A stretch of DNA of 64,000 nucleotides from Aquilonibacter sp963820185 (GCA_963820185.1 CAWFYV010000005.1:186001-250000); one strand, 5' to 3'; counted from the first letter of the stretch, positions 45,523 to 54,246 are shown. Made by a program: numbers and translations. The notes: generated from the sequence alone by a model not told the origin.

Positions 45523-46044
45523 ATGTCGAAATCAGTTGTCCTCTTTCTCGGCCTCCTCATCGGCACGATGCCGACAACAATCATGGCGCAACCTTCGGGG
45601 CCAAGCGCCGTTGCGCAAATCGATGCGGAGTGCGATGCGGTGCTGTCCGCGGTTTCGCAAACCTCGCCCGTGAGTGTCATACTCCACGGGAAGCAGTGGA
45701 TCGTTCTCACCGACGCGCAACTTCAAAGTTTGACGGGGTCGCTCATTCCGCACTATGCGGGGGTTTATAAGCAAGGCTCGCGTTACAGGTACGTGCGCGA
45801 AGTATCGATTGATAAGTATAGCCAGCAGCACGCGGTGGGGCTCTGCTACCGCAGCGACGGGACGCTCGAACGCGCACGTCAAGCGAAAACCGTCCCGGAG
45901 CTCTCGCGTGAAACAGCGCAACGAGCGTACTATGCAGCCGATGGATCCTTGATTCAAAAAACGCCGGGCTTCAACGAAAAAGACCCAACGATCGCGAAGA
46001 ACTTCAAGGACCTGCGTTATTTCTCCGTACTGCCGCCACCATAA
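45523..46044 (+). CDS. Secreted hypothetical protein
   Basis: The 173-residue protein has signal peptide MSKSVVLFLGLLIGTMP, cleaved near TTIMAQP. The mature protein includes AQIDAECDAVLSAVS, VILHGKQWIVLTDAQ, and a late KDLRYFSVLPPP. Two Cys are visible (AECDAV, VGLCYRS). I do not recognise the family. The ATG at 45523 is chosen because the signal peptide starts there and TATAAT is six bases upstream. The next gene follows after 17 bp and is probably cotranscribed. Confidence 0.6.
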   Translation: MSKSVVLFLGLLIGTMPTTIMAQPSGPSAVAQIDAECDAVLSAVSQTSPVSVILHGKQWIVLTDAQLQSLTGSLIPHYAGVYKQGSRYRYVREVSIDKYSQQHAVGLCYRSDGTLERARQAKTVPELSRETAQRAYYAADGSLIQKTPGFNEKDPTIAKNFKDLRYFSVLPPP

Positions 46045-46061
46045 GACCGGGGGACCCTGCA

Positions 46062-46448
46062 ATGTTCATCGCGCGCGCACTCTTTCACGTCGCCGCCTTC
46101 AGCCTCGTTGCTGCGTCGACGCTAGCCGCCGCCGTAGCCAATCCAACACTCACCGCCTCGCCTTCGACGTTGAACCTTCGGGTTGGGCAACGCGCGACGG
46201 TAACCGTCACGCGCAAACCCGGCGCCTCGAAAGGCGAATGGGTGGAGATCAAGATCGTAAAGGAAGCCTCTACGTGTTTCGAATACTCGCGCGTTCATCC
46301 GATCAGCACGTCGATGGGCGGCAACGGCGACATTCAGGTCATCAACAAATACGTTTACGAAGGCAGCTATCCCGGCTCGTGTACGTACACGTACCAGGAC
46401 AATCGCGGCACACGCGCGACCGTCACGATTAACGTCGCGCCAAAATAA
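46062..46448 (+). CDS. Secreted hypothetical protein with Ig-like features
   Basis: The 128-residue protein has a signal peptide (to about residue 26, AAAVAN) and a beta-rich mature part: LTASPSTLNLRVGQRATVTV, then CFEYSRVHP and SCTYTYQDNRGTRATVTINV. The opening resembles bacterial Ig-like repeats, and the two Cys could form the bridge. A GGGGGACC ribosome-binding site lies before the ATG. Its role outside the cell is unknown. It is the second gene after the leaderless promoter at 45511. Confidence 0.6.
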   Translation: MFIARALFHVAAFSLVAASTLAAAVANPTLTASPSTLNLRVGQRATVTVTRKPGASKGEWVEIKIVKEASTCFEYSRVHPISTSMGGNGDIQVINKYVYEGSYPGSCTYTYQDNRGTRATVTINVAPK

Positions 46449-46482
46449 CCGCAGAAAAATCCCCCGCACTGATCGCAAGAAC

Positions 46483-47322
46483 TTAGTTACTAAGCCAGCG
46501 TGCGATATTGCGCACGTAGTTTTTGAAGATTGTCAGGCGCTGCGGATCGCGTTTCATCTCCGTTCCGGGCTTGTCGGTTACAAACGACGGCGCGCCACGG
46601 TCGGTGTCCCAATTCAAATCACAGAAGTGATGGAACGTTGACTCCGCTACGGCGCGGCCCGGTTCACCTTCGATGACCACGGCGATATTGAACGCGCGTC
46701 CGCTTTGCGAGCTGCGTCCGCGCGCGATCACGCGCGCATGTGTATCGCCAGCCGGCGCGCCGACCGCGCCTTCGTGCGGATGCGCAGGAAAGAACTCGAT
46801 CACGCCGTTCGGCGCGCGATCCGAGCGAAAGATCTCGTGGACCGGCTCGCTCACCTCGATGTGCTGGTAATCGCCGTTTGCGCCGGAGTGATAGTTTGGC
46901 CAGGGAATGTCGGGATCGTCTTGATCGTCTTGCTGGCGGCGTTCCGGTTCGTCTTCCGGATTGTAATTGTGAAAATGATTGATGGCGCCGAGGGTTCCCA
47001 GATTGCGAATGCACGCCCCAAGATCGGCATGATCGCGCGCCGTTAAGACCCCGCCGCCGCGCGCGCGGAACGCATTGATGCCCTCGATATCCGCACCGCA
47101 CAACCCGTCGCCGGTGTCGACGCCCATCAGCCAAAGCTGATCGAATGCGCTCGTGCCGAGACTGGAGAGAACGGGATCGTTTCCGGCGGCGTCGGGTTCG
47201 CGATTGCGGGCCGTGACCGTGTGACCCGCAGCGACGAGCTCGTCGCGAAGTAGGGCGAAGCGACCGACGTGCCAGTCATCCTCGGCGTAGGGAATCGTGG
47301 TCTGCAACAGTATCCGTGCCAT
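46483..47322 (-). CDS. Hypothetical protein, possibly with a glutamine-amidotransferase-like fold
   Basis: The 279-residue protein starts MARILLQTTIPYAEDDWHVG, passes through LLRDELVAAGHTVTARNRE and FDQLWLMGVD, then GGGVLTARDHADLGACI. This alternation resembles the class I amidotransferase-like fold of ThuA-type proteins, but the nucleophile site is not clear, so the assignment is tentative. No signal peptide. A TACGAT hexamer six bases before the ATG suggests a leaderless start. It lies between the two segmental duplications. Confidence 0.55.
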   Translation of the reverse strand: MARILLQTTIPYAEDDWHVGRFALLRDELVAAGHTVTARNREPDAAGNDPVLSSLGTSAFDQLWLMGVDTGDGLCGADIEGINAFRARGGGVLTARDHADLGACIRNLGTLGAINHFHNYNPEDEPERRQQDDQDDPDIPWPNYHSGANGDYQHIEVSEPVHEIFRSDRAPNGVIEFFPAHPHEGAVGAPAGDTHARVIARGRSSQSGRAFNIAVVIEGEPGRAVAESTFHHFCDLNWDTDRGAPSFVTDKPGTEMKRDPQRLTIFKNYVRNIARWLSN

Positions 47323-47328
47323 ACCCGA

Positions 47329-47334
47329 ATCGTA
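47329..47334 (-). promoter_or_regulatory. Probable -10 element for a leaderless transcript
   Basis: On the minus strand, TACGAT is followed by six bases (TCGGGT) and the ATG at 47322. No ribosome-binding site is present. Confidence 0.4.
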
Positions 47335-47438
47335 CGGAGGTCGCGGTCAGATGCCTGTTTCCATGGATGTCCAATCGGCTATTTCCCAGGGCTACGCGTA
47401 GCCGGAGCGGCACTTGTCGAAAGCCGCCGCTCGCGTGA

Positions 47439-47444
47439 TATGCT
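47439..47444 (+). promoter_or_regulatory. Probable -10 element for a leaderless coiled-coil gene transcript
   Basis: TATGCT lies seven bases before the ATG at 47452, the same layout as copy A. Confidence 0.4.
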
Positions 47445-47451
47445 ATCCGCA

Positions 47452-47742
47452 ATGAGCGCGCAGCCTCTCGAAATCCGCATGGCCCACCTCGAGGGCACCT
47501 ACGAGCAAATCGACAAGCGTATTGGCGATTTGACGACAATGATCAATGGGCGCTTCGCGCAGGTCGATTCACGCTTCGCGCAGGTCGATTCACGCTTCGC
47601 GCAGGTCGATTCACGCTTCGCGCAGCTTGATGCGCGTTTCAGCGGCGTGGATCGTAAGATCGACGGTTTGCAGTGGCGCATGACGTCGCTCATCGTCGGC
47701 ACGTGGATCACCACGATACTCGCGGTCATCTTACACCACTGA
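47452..47742 (+). CDS. Coiled-coil protein with C-terminal membrane anchor and 21-bp minisatellite
   Basis: The 96-residue protein opens MSAQPLEIRMAHLEGTYEQI, nearly the same start as the gene at 6153. It contains four tandem seven-residue units (three QVDSRFA and one QLDARFS) and ends in one membrane helix. The repeat unit AGGTCGATTCACGCTTCGCGC is almost perfect at DNA level. It converges with the DUF1003 gene, leaving one base between stops. Function is unknown; a membrane-tethered coiled coil is the best description. Confidence 0.72.
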   Translation: MSAQPLEIRMAHLEGTYEQIDKRIGDLTTMINGRFAQVDSRFAQVDSRFAQVDSRFAQLDARFSGVDRKIDGLQWRMTSLIVGTWITTILAVILHH

Positions 47743-47743
47743 T

Positions 47744-48274
47744 CTAGCGTTCCGCGCCTTCAGCCTCTTCCAACTTTTCGATCGCCACGCGCAAGTCGGT
47801 CGCTTGGGCCATGTGGTCGGCTTGCTTATCTTCGCGGTTTGGTAAGTGGGGATCGTCCTTGCGCTGCTGCTCGAGCAGCTCGATGATCTTCGCGGTCTTT
47901 TGCTCGTTGATCAATGCGATCTGCAGCGTTATCTTCGCGCGCTGATCCGCATGCTCGCCTTGACGGTTTTCCGTGATCAGAATGAAGACCACCACCAGCA
48001 GCGACAAGATCGTCAAGATCAGCTGCAGCAGCGGAAATGTCGTGGCGTCGAAGCGGTGCGGCGGCCCGACGAACCGATCGACCGCAATCCAAAGTACGAT
48101 GAACGCAATGATTGCGTAGGCAAACCAGGGCCGGCCGATCCGCGCCGTGAGCCATTCGATGTTCTTTTGCGTTGGGTGCACGTCGCGCTGGTGTTCGGCA
48201 TGCACCCCAGCGAGCGAACGCACGGTCTGCTCGATCGGCGCTTCGTCGCCGCTCTTTGCCTGTTTGCTTTCCAC
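47744..48274 (-). CDS. DUF1003 family membrane protein
   Basis: The 176-residue protein shows the DUF1003 core: WLTARIGRPWFAYAIIAFIV, DATTFPLLQLILTILSLLVV and FILITENRQGEHADQRAKI, giving two transmembrane helices and a cytoplasmic helical tail. The family has no firmly known function. The start is GTG at 48274, with TACATC six bases upstream. Its 3' end is duplicated at 44069-44122. Confidence 0.88.
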   Translation of the reverse strand: MESKQAKSGDEAPIEQTVRSLAGVHAEHQRDVHPTQKNIEWLTARIGRPWFAYAIIAFIVLWIAVDRFVGPPHRFDATTFPLLQLILTILSLLVVVFILITENRQGEHADQRAKITLQIALINEQKTAKIIELLEQQRKDDPHLPNREDKQADHMAQATDLRVAIEKLEEAEGAER

Positions 48275-48355
48275 CGGGCAGATGTACCCAGCTTGGCTGG
48301 TTATAACCGGTTTGTCATCCCGAGGGACCGCTTCGGGGGCCTCGAAGGGCGCGGA

Positions 48356-49604
48356 ATGATCCGTTTACGCACCTTGATTGCCGGCGCTGCTATGCGTCTT
48401 TGCGTTTCTCGCGCCCGCAGCACGTTGCGGCGGATTTGCCGCCGCCCGACATCGCAAGCATCGTCAGGCAGGCGGTCGAGCCGGTTATGCAGCGCTACGA
48501 TATTCCGGGGATGGCCGTCGGCATCGTGGTGAACGGACGTACCTCCATCTACAACTTCGGCGTGGCCTCGCGGGCGACGCGACAGCCGCGTCAATGCTGC
48601 GACGCTCTTCGAAGTCGGCTCGGTGTCGAAAACGTTCACCGCGACGCTCGCCTCGTACGCGCAAGCCACCGGCAAACATCTCGCTCTCCGACATGGTGAG
48701 TGCGGATCTTCCGTCGCTTCGCGGCAGCAGCTTCGATCGCGTGAGCCTGCTCAACCTCGGAACGCACACGGCGGGCGGTCTTCCGCTGCAAGTTCCCGAC
48801 GACATCACGAATGACGCGCAGCTCATGACCTATCTCGCGCATTGGAAACCAGCCTACGCACCGGGAACCTATCGTGTCTATTCCAACGTGAGCATCGGCC
48901 TTCTCGGTCTGATCGTCGCAAAACGTATGCACGAAGACTTCGACACGCTGATGCAAACCACGATCTTCCGGAAACTGGGTTTGCAGCATACCTATCTCGA
49001 TGTTCCCGGCGCGCAGATGCGCAACTACGCGCAGGGCTACACGTCAAAGGATCAGCCGATTCGGATGAAGCTCGGTGTGCTCGGGCCTGAAGCGTATGGC
49101 GTGCGAACGACCGCCGGCGATCTGCTGCGCTGGCTCCAAGCGAACATGGAAATGCTCGATCTCGACCCGACGCTGCAGCGCGCAATAACCGACACGCACA
49201 CCGGATACTACCGGACCGCGCCGATGACGCAGGATCTGATTTGGGAGCAGTATGCGTATCCGGTTACGCTCGAGCAGCTGCAGGCGGGCAACTCCGCAAA
49301 GATGCTCTTGCAAGCGAATCCGGCGCGCGCACTCGAGCCGCCGCAGCCGCCGAACGACGACACCTGGCTCAACAAGACCGGATCGACGAACGGGTTCTCG
49401 GCCTACGTCGCGTTCGTTCCCGAAAAGAAGCTCGGCGTCGTGGTACTCGCCAACAAGAGTTACCCGATCGAAGCGCGCGTGGCAGCCGCCTACGAGATCC
49501 TCGAAGAATTAAAGACCACTACTGGTTGGACTTCTGGAGCATCCAGCGGATCGAGAGGAGCGACGCGACGATCACGAGCAGATTCGCGACTATACCAAAG
49601 ATAG
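48356..49604 (+). pseudogene. Class C beta-lactamase (AmpC-like), broken by several frameshifts
   Basis: All catalytic motifs of a class C beta-lactamase are present but in different frames: SVSK (48620-48631, Ser nucleophile) within FEVGSVSKTFTATL, the YSN motif in YSNVSIGLLGLIVAK, and KTG in NKTGSTNGFSAYVAFVPEKK. AmpC landmarks MTQDLIWEQYAYPVTLEQL and VVVLANKSYPIEARV also fit. The gene begins at ATG 48356 with a signal peptide that is itself split. By eye the frame shifts near 48391, 48421, 48589 and 48678, each equal to one extra base. The natural end is probably near 49510 (AAYEILEEL); the open frame runs to 49604, overlapping the next gene. Periplasmic; active only if the shifts are sequencing errors. 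Confidence 0.85.
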
Positions 49605-49734
49605 CCGACACGCGTATGTAGCTTGTGTGGCCGATCGAGGCACGCGTCGTTAAAAATACCACCTGGACGGCGAGCAAGATCACGGCGATCGCCAGTATCG
49701 CCCAATAGATTATTTTTCCCCGCTTCGGATCCAT
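49519..49734 (-). CDS. Small two-helix membrane protein
   Basis: The 71-residue protein MDPKRGKIIYWAILAIAV has two hydrophobic helices (residues ~8-28 and ~42-62) and a short basic tail LQKSNQ. I do not recognise a family. The ATG at 49734 has GAGGTG ten bases upstream; a TTG at 49755 would add seven residues. It converges with the beta-lactamase gene and diverges from the BNR gene. Confidence 0.55.
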   Translation of the reverse strand: MDPKRGKIIYWAILAIAVILLAVQVVFLTTRASIGHTSYIRVSAIFGIVANLLVIVASLLSIRWMLQKSNQ

Positions 49735-49791
49735 CGCTGCTACACACCTCGTCAAAGGAGTACACGCACCCCATTATACAATGAATCCGGC

Positions 49792-50907
49792 ATGAGCAGC
49801 ATTCGCGTCTTGGTCGGCACGCGCAAGGGCGCGTTCATCCTCAACTCCGATGGGAAGCGCAACGCCTGGCGCGTGAACGGCCCGCACTTCGCCGGCTGGG
49901 AGATCTATCACGTCAAGGGGTCGCCGCTCGATCCCAATCGCATCTATGCCTCGCAGAGCAGCAGTTGGTCGGGTCAAGTGATGCAGCGCTCCGACGACGG
50001 CGGCGCAACGTGGGAAACGGTCGGCAACAATTTCACCTACGACGGCGTGCCCGGCACGCATCAATGGTACGACGGCACGCCGCATCCGTGGGAATTCGCG
50101 CGCGTGTGGCACCTCGAACCCTCGCTGACCGATCGCGACACGGTCTACGCCGGCGTCGAAGACGCCGCGCTCTTTCGCTCGACCGACGGCGGACAGAATT
50201 GGAGCGAACTCTCCGGGCTGCGCACGCACACGTCGGGCTCGTCGTGGCAACCCGGCGCCGGCGGCATGTGTCTGCACACGATTCTGCTCGATCCAAAGAA
50301 TCCGCAGCGCATCTTCACCGCGATCTCGGCGGCCGGCGCATTCCGCAGCGACGATGCCGGCGCGACGTGGAAACCGATCAACCGCGGACTCAAGTCCGAA
50401 CAGCTCCCCGATCCCGACGCCGAGGTCGGCCACTGCGTGCATCGCATCGCGTTTCATCCCTCGCGACCAAACGTACTCTTCATGCAGAAGCACTGGGACG
50501 TGATGCGCAGCGACGACGCCGGCGACTCGTGGCGCGAGGTGAGCGGGAATCTGCCAACCGATTTCGGGTTTGCGATCGACGTGCACGCGCACGAGCCCGA
50601 GACGGTCTATGTCGTGCCGATCAAGAGCGATCAGGAACACTTCCCGCCCGAGGGAAAGTTACGCGTCTACCGCAGTCGCAGCGGCGGCGACGAGTGGGAA
50701 GCGCTGACCAAGGGTTTGCCGCAGCGCGACTGCTACGTTGACGTGCTGCGCGACGCGATGGCCGTCGATACGCTCGATTCGTGCGGCATCTACTTCGGCA
50801 CGACCGGCGGCCAAGTGTATTGCTCGCCTGACGGCGGCGATTCGTGGAACGCGATCGTGCACGATCTGCCCGCCGTGCTCTCGGTCGAAGTGCAAACGCT
50901 GCCGTGA
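49792..50907 (+). CDS. BNR/Asp-box beta-propeller protein (sialidase-like fold)
   Basis: The 371-residue protein contains repeated Asp-box motifs: RSDDGGATWETVG, RSTDGGQNWSELSG, RSDDAGATWKPI, RSDDAGDSWREVSG and SPDGGDSWNAIV. This marks a multi-bladed propeller of the sialidase/Vps10-like type. No sialidase catalytic set (Arg triad, Tyr) is evident, so an enzyme role should not be assumed. There is no signal peptide. It overlaps the MoaD/ThiS gene by GTGA. TATACA/TACAAT lies 9-11 bases before the ATG. Confidence 0.82.
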   Translation: MSSIRVLVGTRKGAFILNSDGKRNAWRVNGPHFAGWEIYHVKGSPLDPNRIYASQSSSWSGQVMQRSDDGGATWETVGNNFTYDGVPGTHQWYDGTPHPWEFARVWHLEPSLTDRDTVYAGVEDAALFRSTDGGQNWSELSGLRTHTSGSSWQPGAGGMCLHTILLDPKNPQRIFTAISAAGAFRSDDAGATWKPINRGLKSEQLPDPDAEVGHCVHRIAFHPSRPNVLFMQKHWDVMRSDDAGDSWREVSGNLPTDFGFAIDVHAHEPETVYVVPIKSDQEHFPPEGKLRVYRSRSGGDEWEALTKGLPQRDCYVDVLRDAMAVDTLDSCGIYFGTTGGQVYCSPDGGDSWNAIVHDLPAVLSVEVQTLP

Positions 50908-51201
50908 TTCGCGTGGTGCTCCCGGGGCACTTGAAGTCGCTCGCCCGCGTTGGCGATGAAGTGCAAATCGAACTCGATGGAAACGTCACGGTGAGCGGCG
51001 TGCTCAGCGCGATAGAAGCACGCTATCCGATGCTGCTCGGAACCATTCGCGATCGCACGACCCACAAACGCCGCCCGTACATCCGCTACTTCGCCTGCGA
51101 ACAAGATCTTTCGCACGATTCGCCCGACGCGCCGCTGCCCGATGCCGTTGCGCGCGGTGCCGAGCCGCTGCATCATCATCGGCGCGATGTCCGGCGGCTA
51201 A
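50904..51201 (+). CDS. MoaD/ThiS-family ubiquitin-like protein; C-terminal GG restored by a one-base shift
   Basis: The protein starts with GTG in a GTGA overlap: VIRVVLPGHLKSLARVGDEV and then IELDGNVTVSGVLSAIEARYP, a MoaD/ThiS beta-grasp start. The plain reading frame ends in HHHRRDVRRLTPA at 51212 and lacks the di-glycine. Skipping one base near 51168 gives ATC ATC GGC GCG ATG TCC GGC GGC TAA, that is IIGAMSGG and stop at 51201, the C-terminal GG needed for thiocarboxylation or conjugation. The full protein would be about 98 residues. It pairs with the upstream propeller gene. Confidence 0.78.
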
Positions 51202-51208
51202 CGCCCGC

Positions 51209-51397
51209 TTAGTGGTCGACGAACTTCGACGCTTCGTCGAGCGTCGGATCGAGGCGTAACGCTTCGAGCGCATACTTGCGCTCTTCGTGCCCACCCGGCA
51301 CCTTCACGCGCACCACAATCTCGTGCGGATGCACTTCCTTGACGGTGCCTTCTTCTTTCGTCCCGTCTATAAAGACGCGATCCCCAACCTTTAGCAT
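51209..51397 (-). CDS. Small hypothetical protein (SH3-like start)
   Basis: The 62-residue protein starts MLKVGDRVFIDGTKEEGTVK, like KOW/SH3-type small barrels, and continues EVHPHEIVVRVKVPGGHEE. A good AAGGAGAAAA ribosome-binding site precedes the ATG. It is convergent with the MoaD gene. Function is unknown. Confidence 0.65.
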   Translation of the reverse strand: MLKVGDRVFIDGTKEEGTVKEVHPHEIVVRVKVPGGHEERKYALEALRLDPTLDEASKFVDH

Positions 51398-51500
51398 CGT
51401 TTTCTCCTTACCAGCGACCGGTTACATAAGCTTTACCGCACATCCCTTGTTTTCGCTGCATCGCAACTGGGAAAGATACCGATAATATAAGTGGAGCGAG

Positions 51501-51842
51501 GTGATCCAGGTGGCTCTGTTTAGAGCACTCGTGCTATTCGCTGTTCTTTGCGCGGTTTCGACCACCGAAAGCTTTGCGCAAACTACCCCCGTGTGGCAGA
51601 CGCCGGCCGATGCGATCGCCGTGCTCAACACCGGCGGGAACGGTGATTTCACCTACGCACTCGTCCGCGACAGTTCGATGCGCAATCACAATACCTACTG
51701 CGTCACGGTTGGCGCGCACATCGGCAAACTGCGCGTCGTCGCGATCGGCCCCACCGGCATCGTGCTCTCGAACCACCGCGTCCTGCGCAACCTGGCCCAG
51801 AGCGCCGCGCCGGCCGCCACGATTGCCGTGACCGGCCAATAG
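51501..51842 (+). CDS. Small secreted hypothetical protein
   Basis: The 113-residue protein has signal peptide MIQVALFRALVLFAVLCAVS, cleaved near ESFAQT. The mature part has WQTPADAIAVLNTGGNGDF and a single Cys in NTYCVTVGAHIG. I do not recognise it. The start is GTG 51501 with GGAGCGAG upstream; GTG 51510 is an alternative. It lies alone between convergent and parallel neighbours. Confidence 0.55.
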   Translation: MIQVALFRALVLFAVLCAVSTTESFAQTTPVWQTPADAIAVLNTGGNGDFTYALVRDSSMRNHNTYCVTVGAHIGKLRVVAIGPTGIVLSNHRVLRNLAQSAAPAATIAVTGQ

Positions 51843-51922
51843 GAATCGCTTGGGCCACCAAGCTGATTGGCGCGCCACATAAATGCGCATACTGAGGAGA
51901 GAACACCCATTCGCTGGGGGAC

Positions 51923-53632
51923 GTGCGTTTGTCGAGGACCGTCGCTAACCGCGACCAGGAGCGGCTCACACTGCTTGTGCGAGCCGGAGATATCTTTCAT
52001 CTGTCGCTGGATGTCACGGAGACGCTCAACAACGTCGCCCGGCTCGCCGTTGACTCATTTGCCGACCTGTGCCTTTTCGATCTGCTCGACGAGCGCTCCG
52101 ACCGCCTCTTCGTCACCGCCGCCGCCCACCGCGATCCGCGCCGCGAAGAAACCCTCGCCGGGATCGGAAGCGCGCTCTACATCGAAGAGTTCGGCGTGCA
52201 TCCGGTCGTGCGGGTAACGCAGACCGGCGAGCCCTTCTTTCTCCCGCACATCGACGAGCAGACTTTGATGCAACACGCCGCGTCGCGGGAGCACGAGCTG
52301 TACATGCGGCGCTTGGGGTATCGTTCGAAGATCGTGGTGCCGGTCGTCGCGCAAGGTCGCATCTTCGGCGCGCTCACCTTTGTCCGCACCAAGGAAGACA
52401 ACGAATTCGACGAGCGCGATCTGTCGTTCGCAATCGAGCTTGGCCGCCGCGCGGGCCTGGCCGTCGCCAACGCCAAACAGTACCATCGCGAACAGTATGT
52501 CGCCGAAACGTTGCAACGCTCGCTTTTGCCGCGGCGCTTCCCCTCGCGCGAGGGCCTCGAGCTCAGCGCGCATTACCGCCCCGGCTCGACCGAGTCCGAC
52601 ATCGGCGGTGACTGGTATGACGCGTTCGAGAACTGGAGCGGCGAGATCGTGGTCAGCATCGGCGACGTCACCGGCAAGGGCGTCGACGCCGCACGCGTGA
52701 TGGTGCTGATGCGACAAGCGATCCGCGTTGCGGCGCTCGACTTCGCGGATCCGCGGCGAATCGCCGATGTCTGCAACCGGCTGCTGCTCACCGAAGGCGA
52801 GGAGCGCTTATGCAGCGCTTTTATCGGCGTGATCGATCCCGACACGCAAGTCTTGCGCTATGTCTCCGCCGGCCACGCGCCGCCGCTGCTTCGCCTGCCG
52901 GACAAAACGGTGCTGCAACTCAAAGCGCCGGGCGCGCCGCTTGGCGCATTCTGGGGCGTAGACTTCGAACTGCACGAGCAGCCCTGCCCGGATCGCAGCA
53001 TGCTCGTGCTCTACACCGACGGCGTGCTCGAAGCATCGCGCGACGTCGTCGCCGGCGAAAAGATGCTTGAGGCCGTCCTTGCCAGCGACGCGGTATTGCA
53101 CGCGGCAAATGCGGCGGAATTCATCGAACGCGCGATCGCCTATCAAGCACCGCACGACGATATCGCGATCCTGGCGGTGAACTTCGCAACCAACGCGCTG
53201 CGTTGGCAGTTCGAGGCGGACGATGCGCGATCGGCCTACGCGATGCGCGAGGAATTCTTTCGCAGCATCTTGACCCTGTGCGAAGTCGACGACGCAGAGC
53301 TTGCGACATGCGGGGTCATCTTCTCTGAACTGATCGGCAACGCCGTACGCCATGCGCCTGGCCCGCTGAGCGTGTCCCTCGAGCTTCGCGAGAAATCGCT
53401 GCTCTTGCACGTGATCGACAAAGGCCCCGGCTTTGCGTTTCGGCCCGAACTTCCGGCGAATATTTGGGCCGAGTCGGGACGCGGGCTCTATCTCATTTCG
53501 GAACTCGCGCACGACGTCGAGGTCGAACGCGTGCCCGGCCTCGGGAGCCACGTGATCGTGACGCTACCGGTCACCTGCACGCAGCGAGAAACGCCTCGAC
53601 CCACTCGATACGGCTACGCCGTTAGCGTCTGA
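51923..53632 (+). CDS. GAF - SpoIIE-type PP2C phosphatase - HATPase regulator
   Basis: The 569-residue protein combines three domains. A GAF sensor domain spans about residues 25-185 (FADLCLFDLLDERSDRLFVT). A PP2C/SpoIIE phosphatase lies at about 195-400, with SDIGGDWYDAFENW, IGDVTGKGVDAARVMVLM, YTDGVLEAS and APHDDIAILAV. A C-terminal histidine-kinase-like ATPase of the anti-sigma (RsbW) type carries SELIGNAVRHAPGP, IDKGPGFAF and GRGLYLISELA. Together this is a partner-switching regulator of a stress or general sigma factor, cytosolic. No anti-anti-sigma or sigma gene is next to it. GTG start at 51923. Confidence 0.9.
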   Translation: MRLSRTVANRDQERLTLLVRAGDIFHLSLDVTETLNNVARLAVDSFADLCLFDLLDERSDRLFVTAAAHRDPRREETLAGIGSALYIEEFGVHPVVRVTQTGEPFFLPHIDEQTLMQHAASREHELYMRRLGYRSKIVVPVVAQGRIFGALTFVRTKEDNEFDERDLSFAIELGRRAGLAVANAKQYHREQYVAETLQRSLLPRRFPSREGLELSAHYRPGSTESDIGGDWYDAFENWSGEIVVSIGDVTGKGVDAARVMVLMRQAIRVAALDFADPRRIADVCNRLLLTEGEERLCSAFIGVIDPDTQVLRYVSAGHAPPLLRLPDKTVLQLKAPGAPLGAFWGVDFELHEQPCPDRSMLVLYTDGVLEASRDVVAGEKMLEAVLASDAVLHAANAAEFIERAIAYQAPHDDIAILAVNFATNALRWQFEADDARSAYAMREEFFRSILTLCEVDDAELATCGVIFSELIGNAVRHAPGPLSVSLELREKSLLLHVIDKGPGFAFRPELPANIWAESGRGLYLISELAHDVEVERVPGLGSHVIVTLPVTCTQRETPRPTRYGYAVSV

Positions 53633-53637
53633 CGCTA

Positions 53638-54246
53638 TTGTCCCTCATCCTCTCCGGCAAACACGTGCGTCTCGAACCGTTAGATCGCAGCCATATTACC
53701 GCGCTCGCGGATGCGAGCCGCGACGATTCGGGTCTCTACGCGATGAGCTTTGTACCACAGGGCGACGCGGCGATGCGTGCGTACGTGGAGACGGCGCTCG
53801 CCTGGGCGCAAGCCGGGCACGCGGTCCCTTTTGTAACCGTACGCCAACGTGACGGCGCGGTGCTCGGCTCGACCCGCTTCTTCGACCTCCAACGTTGGGC
53901 GTGGCCGGCGGACCATCCGCAGACCAACGCCTTTGATACGGGCGAGATCGGCTACACCTGGTTGAGCGCGGCGGCGATGCGCAGCGCGGCCAATACCGAA
54001 GCAAAGCTGTTGATGCTCACGCAGGCCTTCGAAACGTGGGGCATGCGCTCCGTGAGCTTTCATACCGACGCACGCAACGCGCGGTCGCGCGCGGCGATCG
54101 AGCGCATCGGTGCGCGGTTCGAAGGCATCTTGCGCGCGCACCGTTTGGCAACCGATTTCTCATCTCGTGACTCGGCGCGTTATTCCATAATTGCAAACGA
54201 GTGGCCCAATGTAAAAGCGCACCTTGCCGCATTTTTGGCACGTTGA
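53638..54246 (+). CDS. GNAT-family N-acetyltransferase (RimJ/RimL-like)
   Basis: The 202-residue protein begins with TTG: LSLILSGKHVRLEPLDRSHI. RimJ/RimL-type landmarks follow: VLGSTRFFDLQRWAWPADH, IGYTWLSAAAM, and the late SVSFHTDARNARSRAAIERIGARFEGILR, which resembles the acetyl-CoA site region. It would acetylate a protein N-terminus or small amine in the cytosol. It starts five bases after the regulator gene, so is cotranscribed. Confidence 0.85.
   Translation: MSLILSGKHVRLEPLDRSHITALADASRDDSGLYAMSFVPQGDAAMRAYVETALAWAQAGHAVPFVTVRQRDGAVLGSTRFFDLQRWAWPADHPQTNAFDTGEIGYTWLSAAAMRSAANTEAKLLMLTQAFETWGMRSVSFHTDARNARSRAAIERIGARFEGILRAHRLATDFSSRDSARYSIIANEWPNVKAHLAAFLAR

Larger units (their letters stand above)
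47403..47797. repeat. Segmental duplication, copy B (with 43794-44122)
   Basis: This copy contains the full coiled-coil gene and the tail of the intact DUF1003 gene. Sequence beyond 47797 is unique to this copy, so this is probably the parental locus. Confidence 0.9.

Noticed and set aside
48314..48330. Possible further repeat copy before the beta-lactamase gene
   Set aside because: Only GTCATCCCGAG and GGGACC remain, with the centre missing; it may be a deleted copy, but it is too short to list as one.
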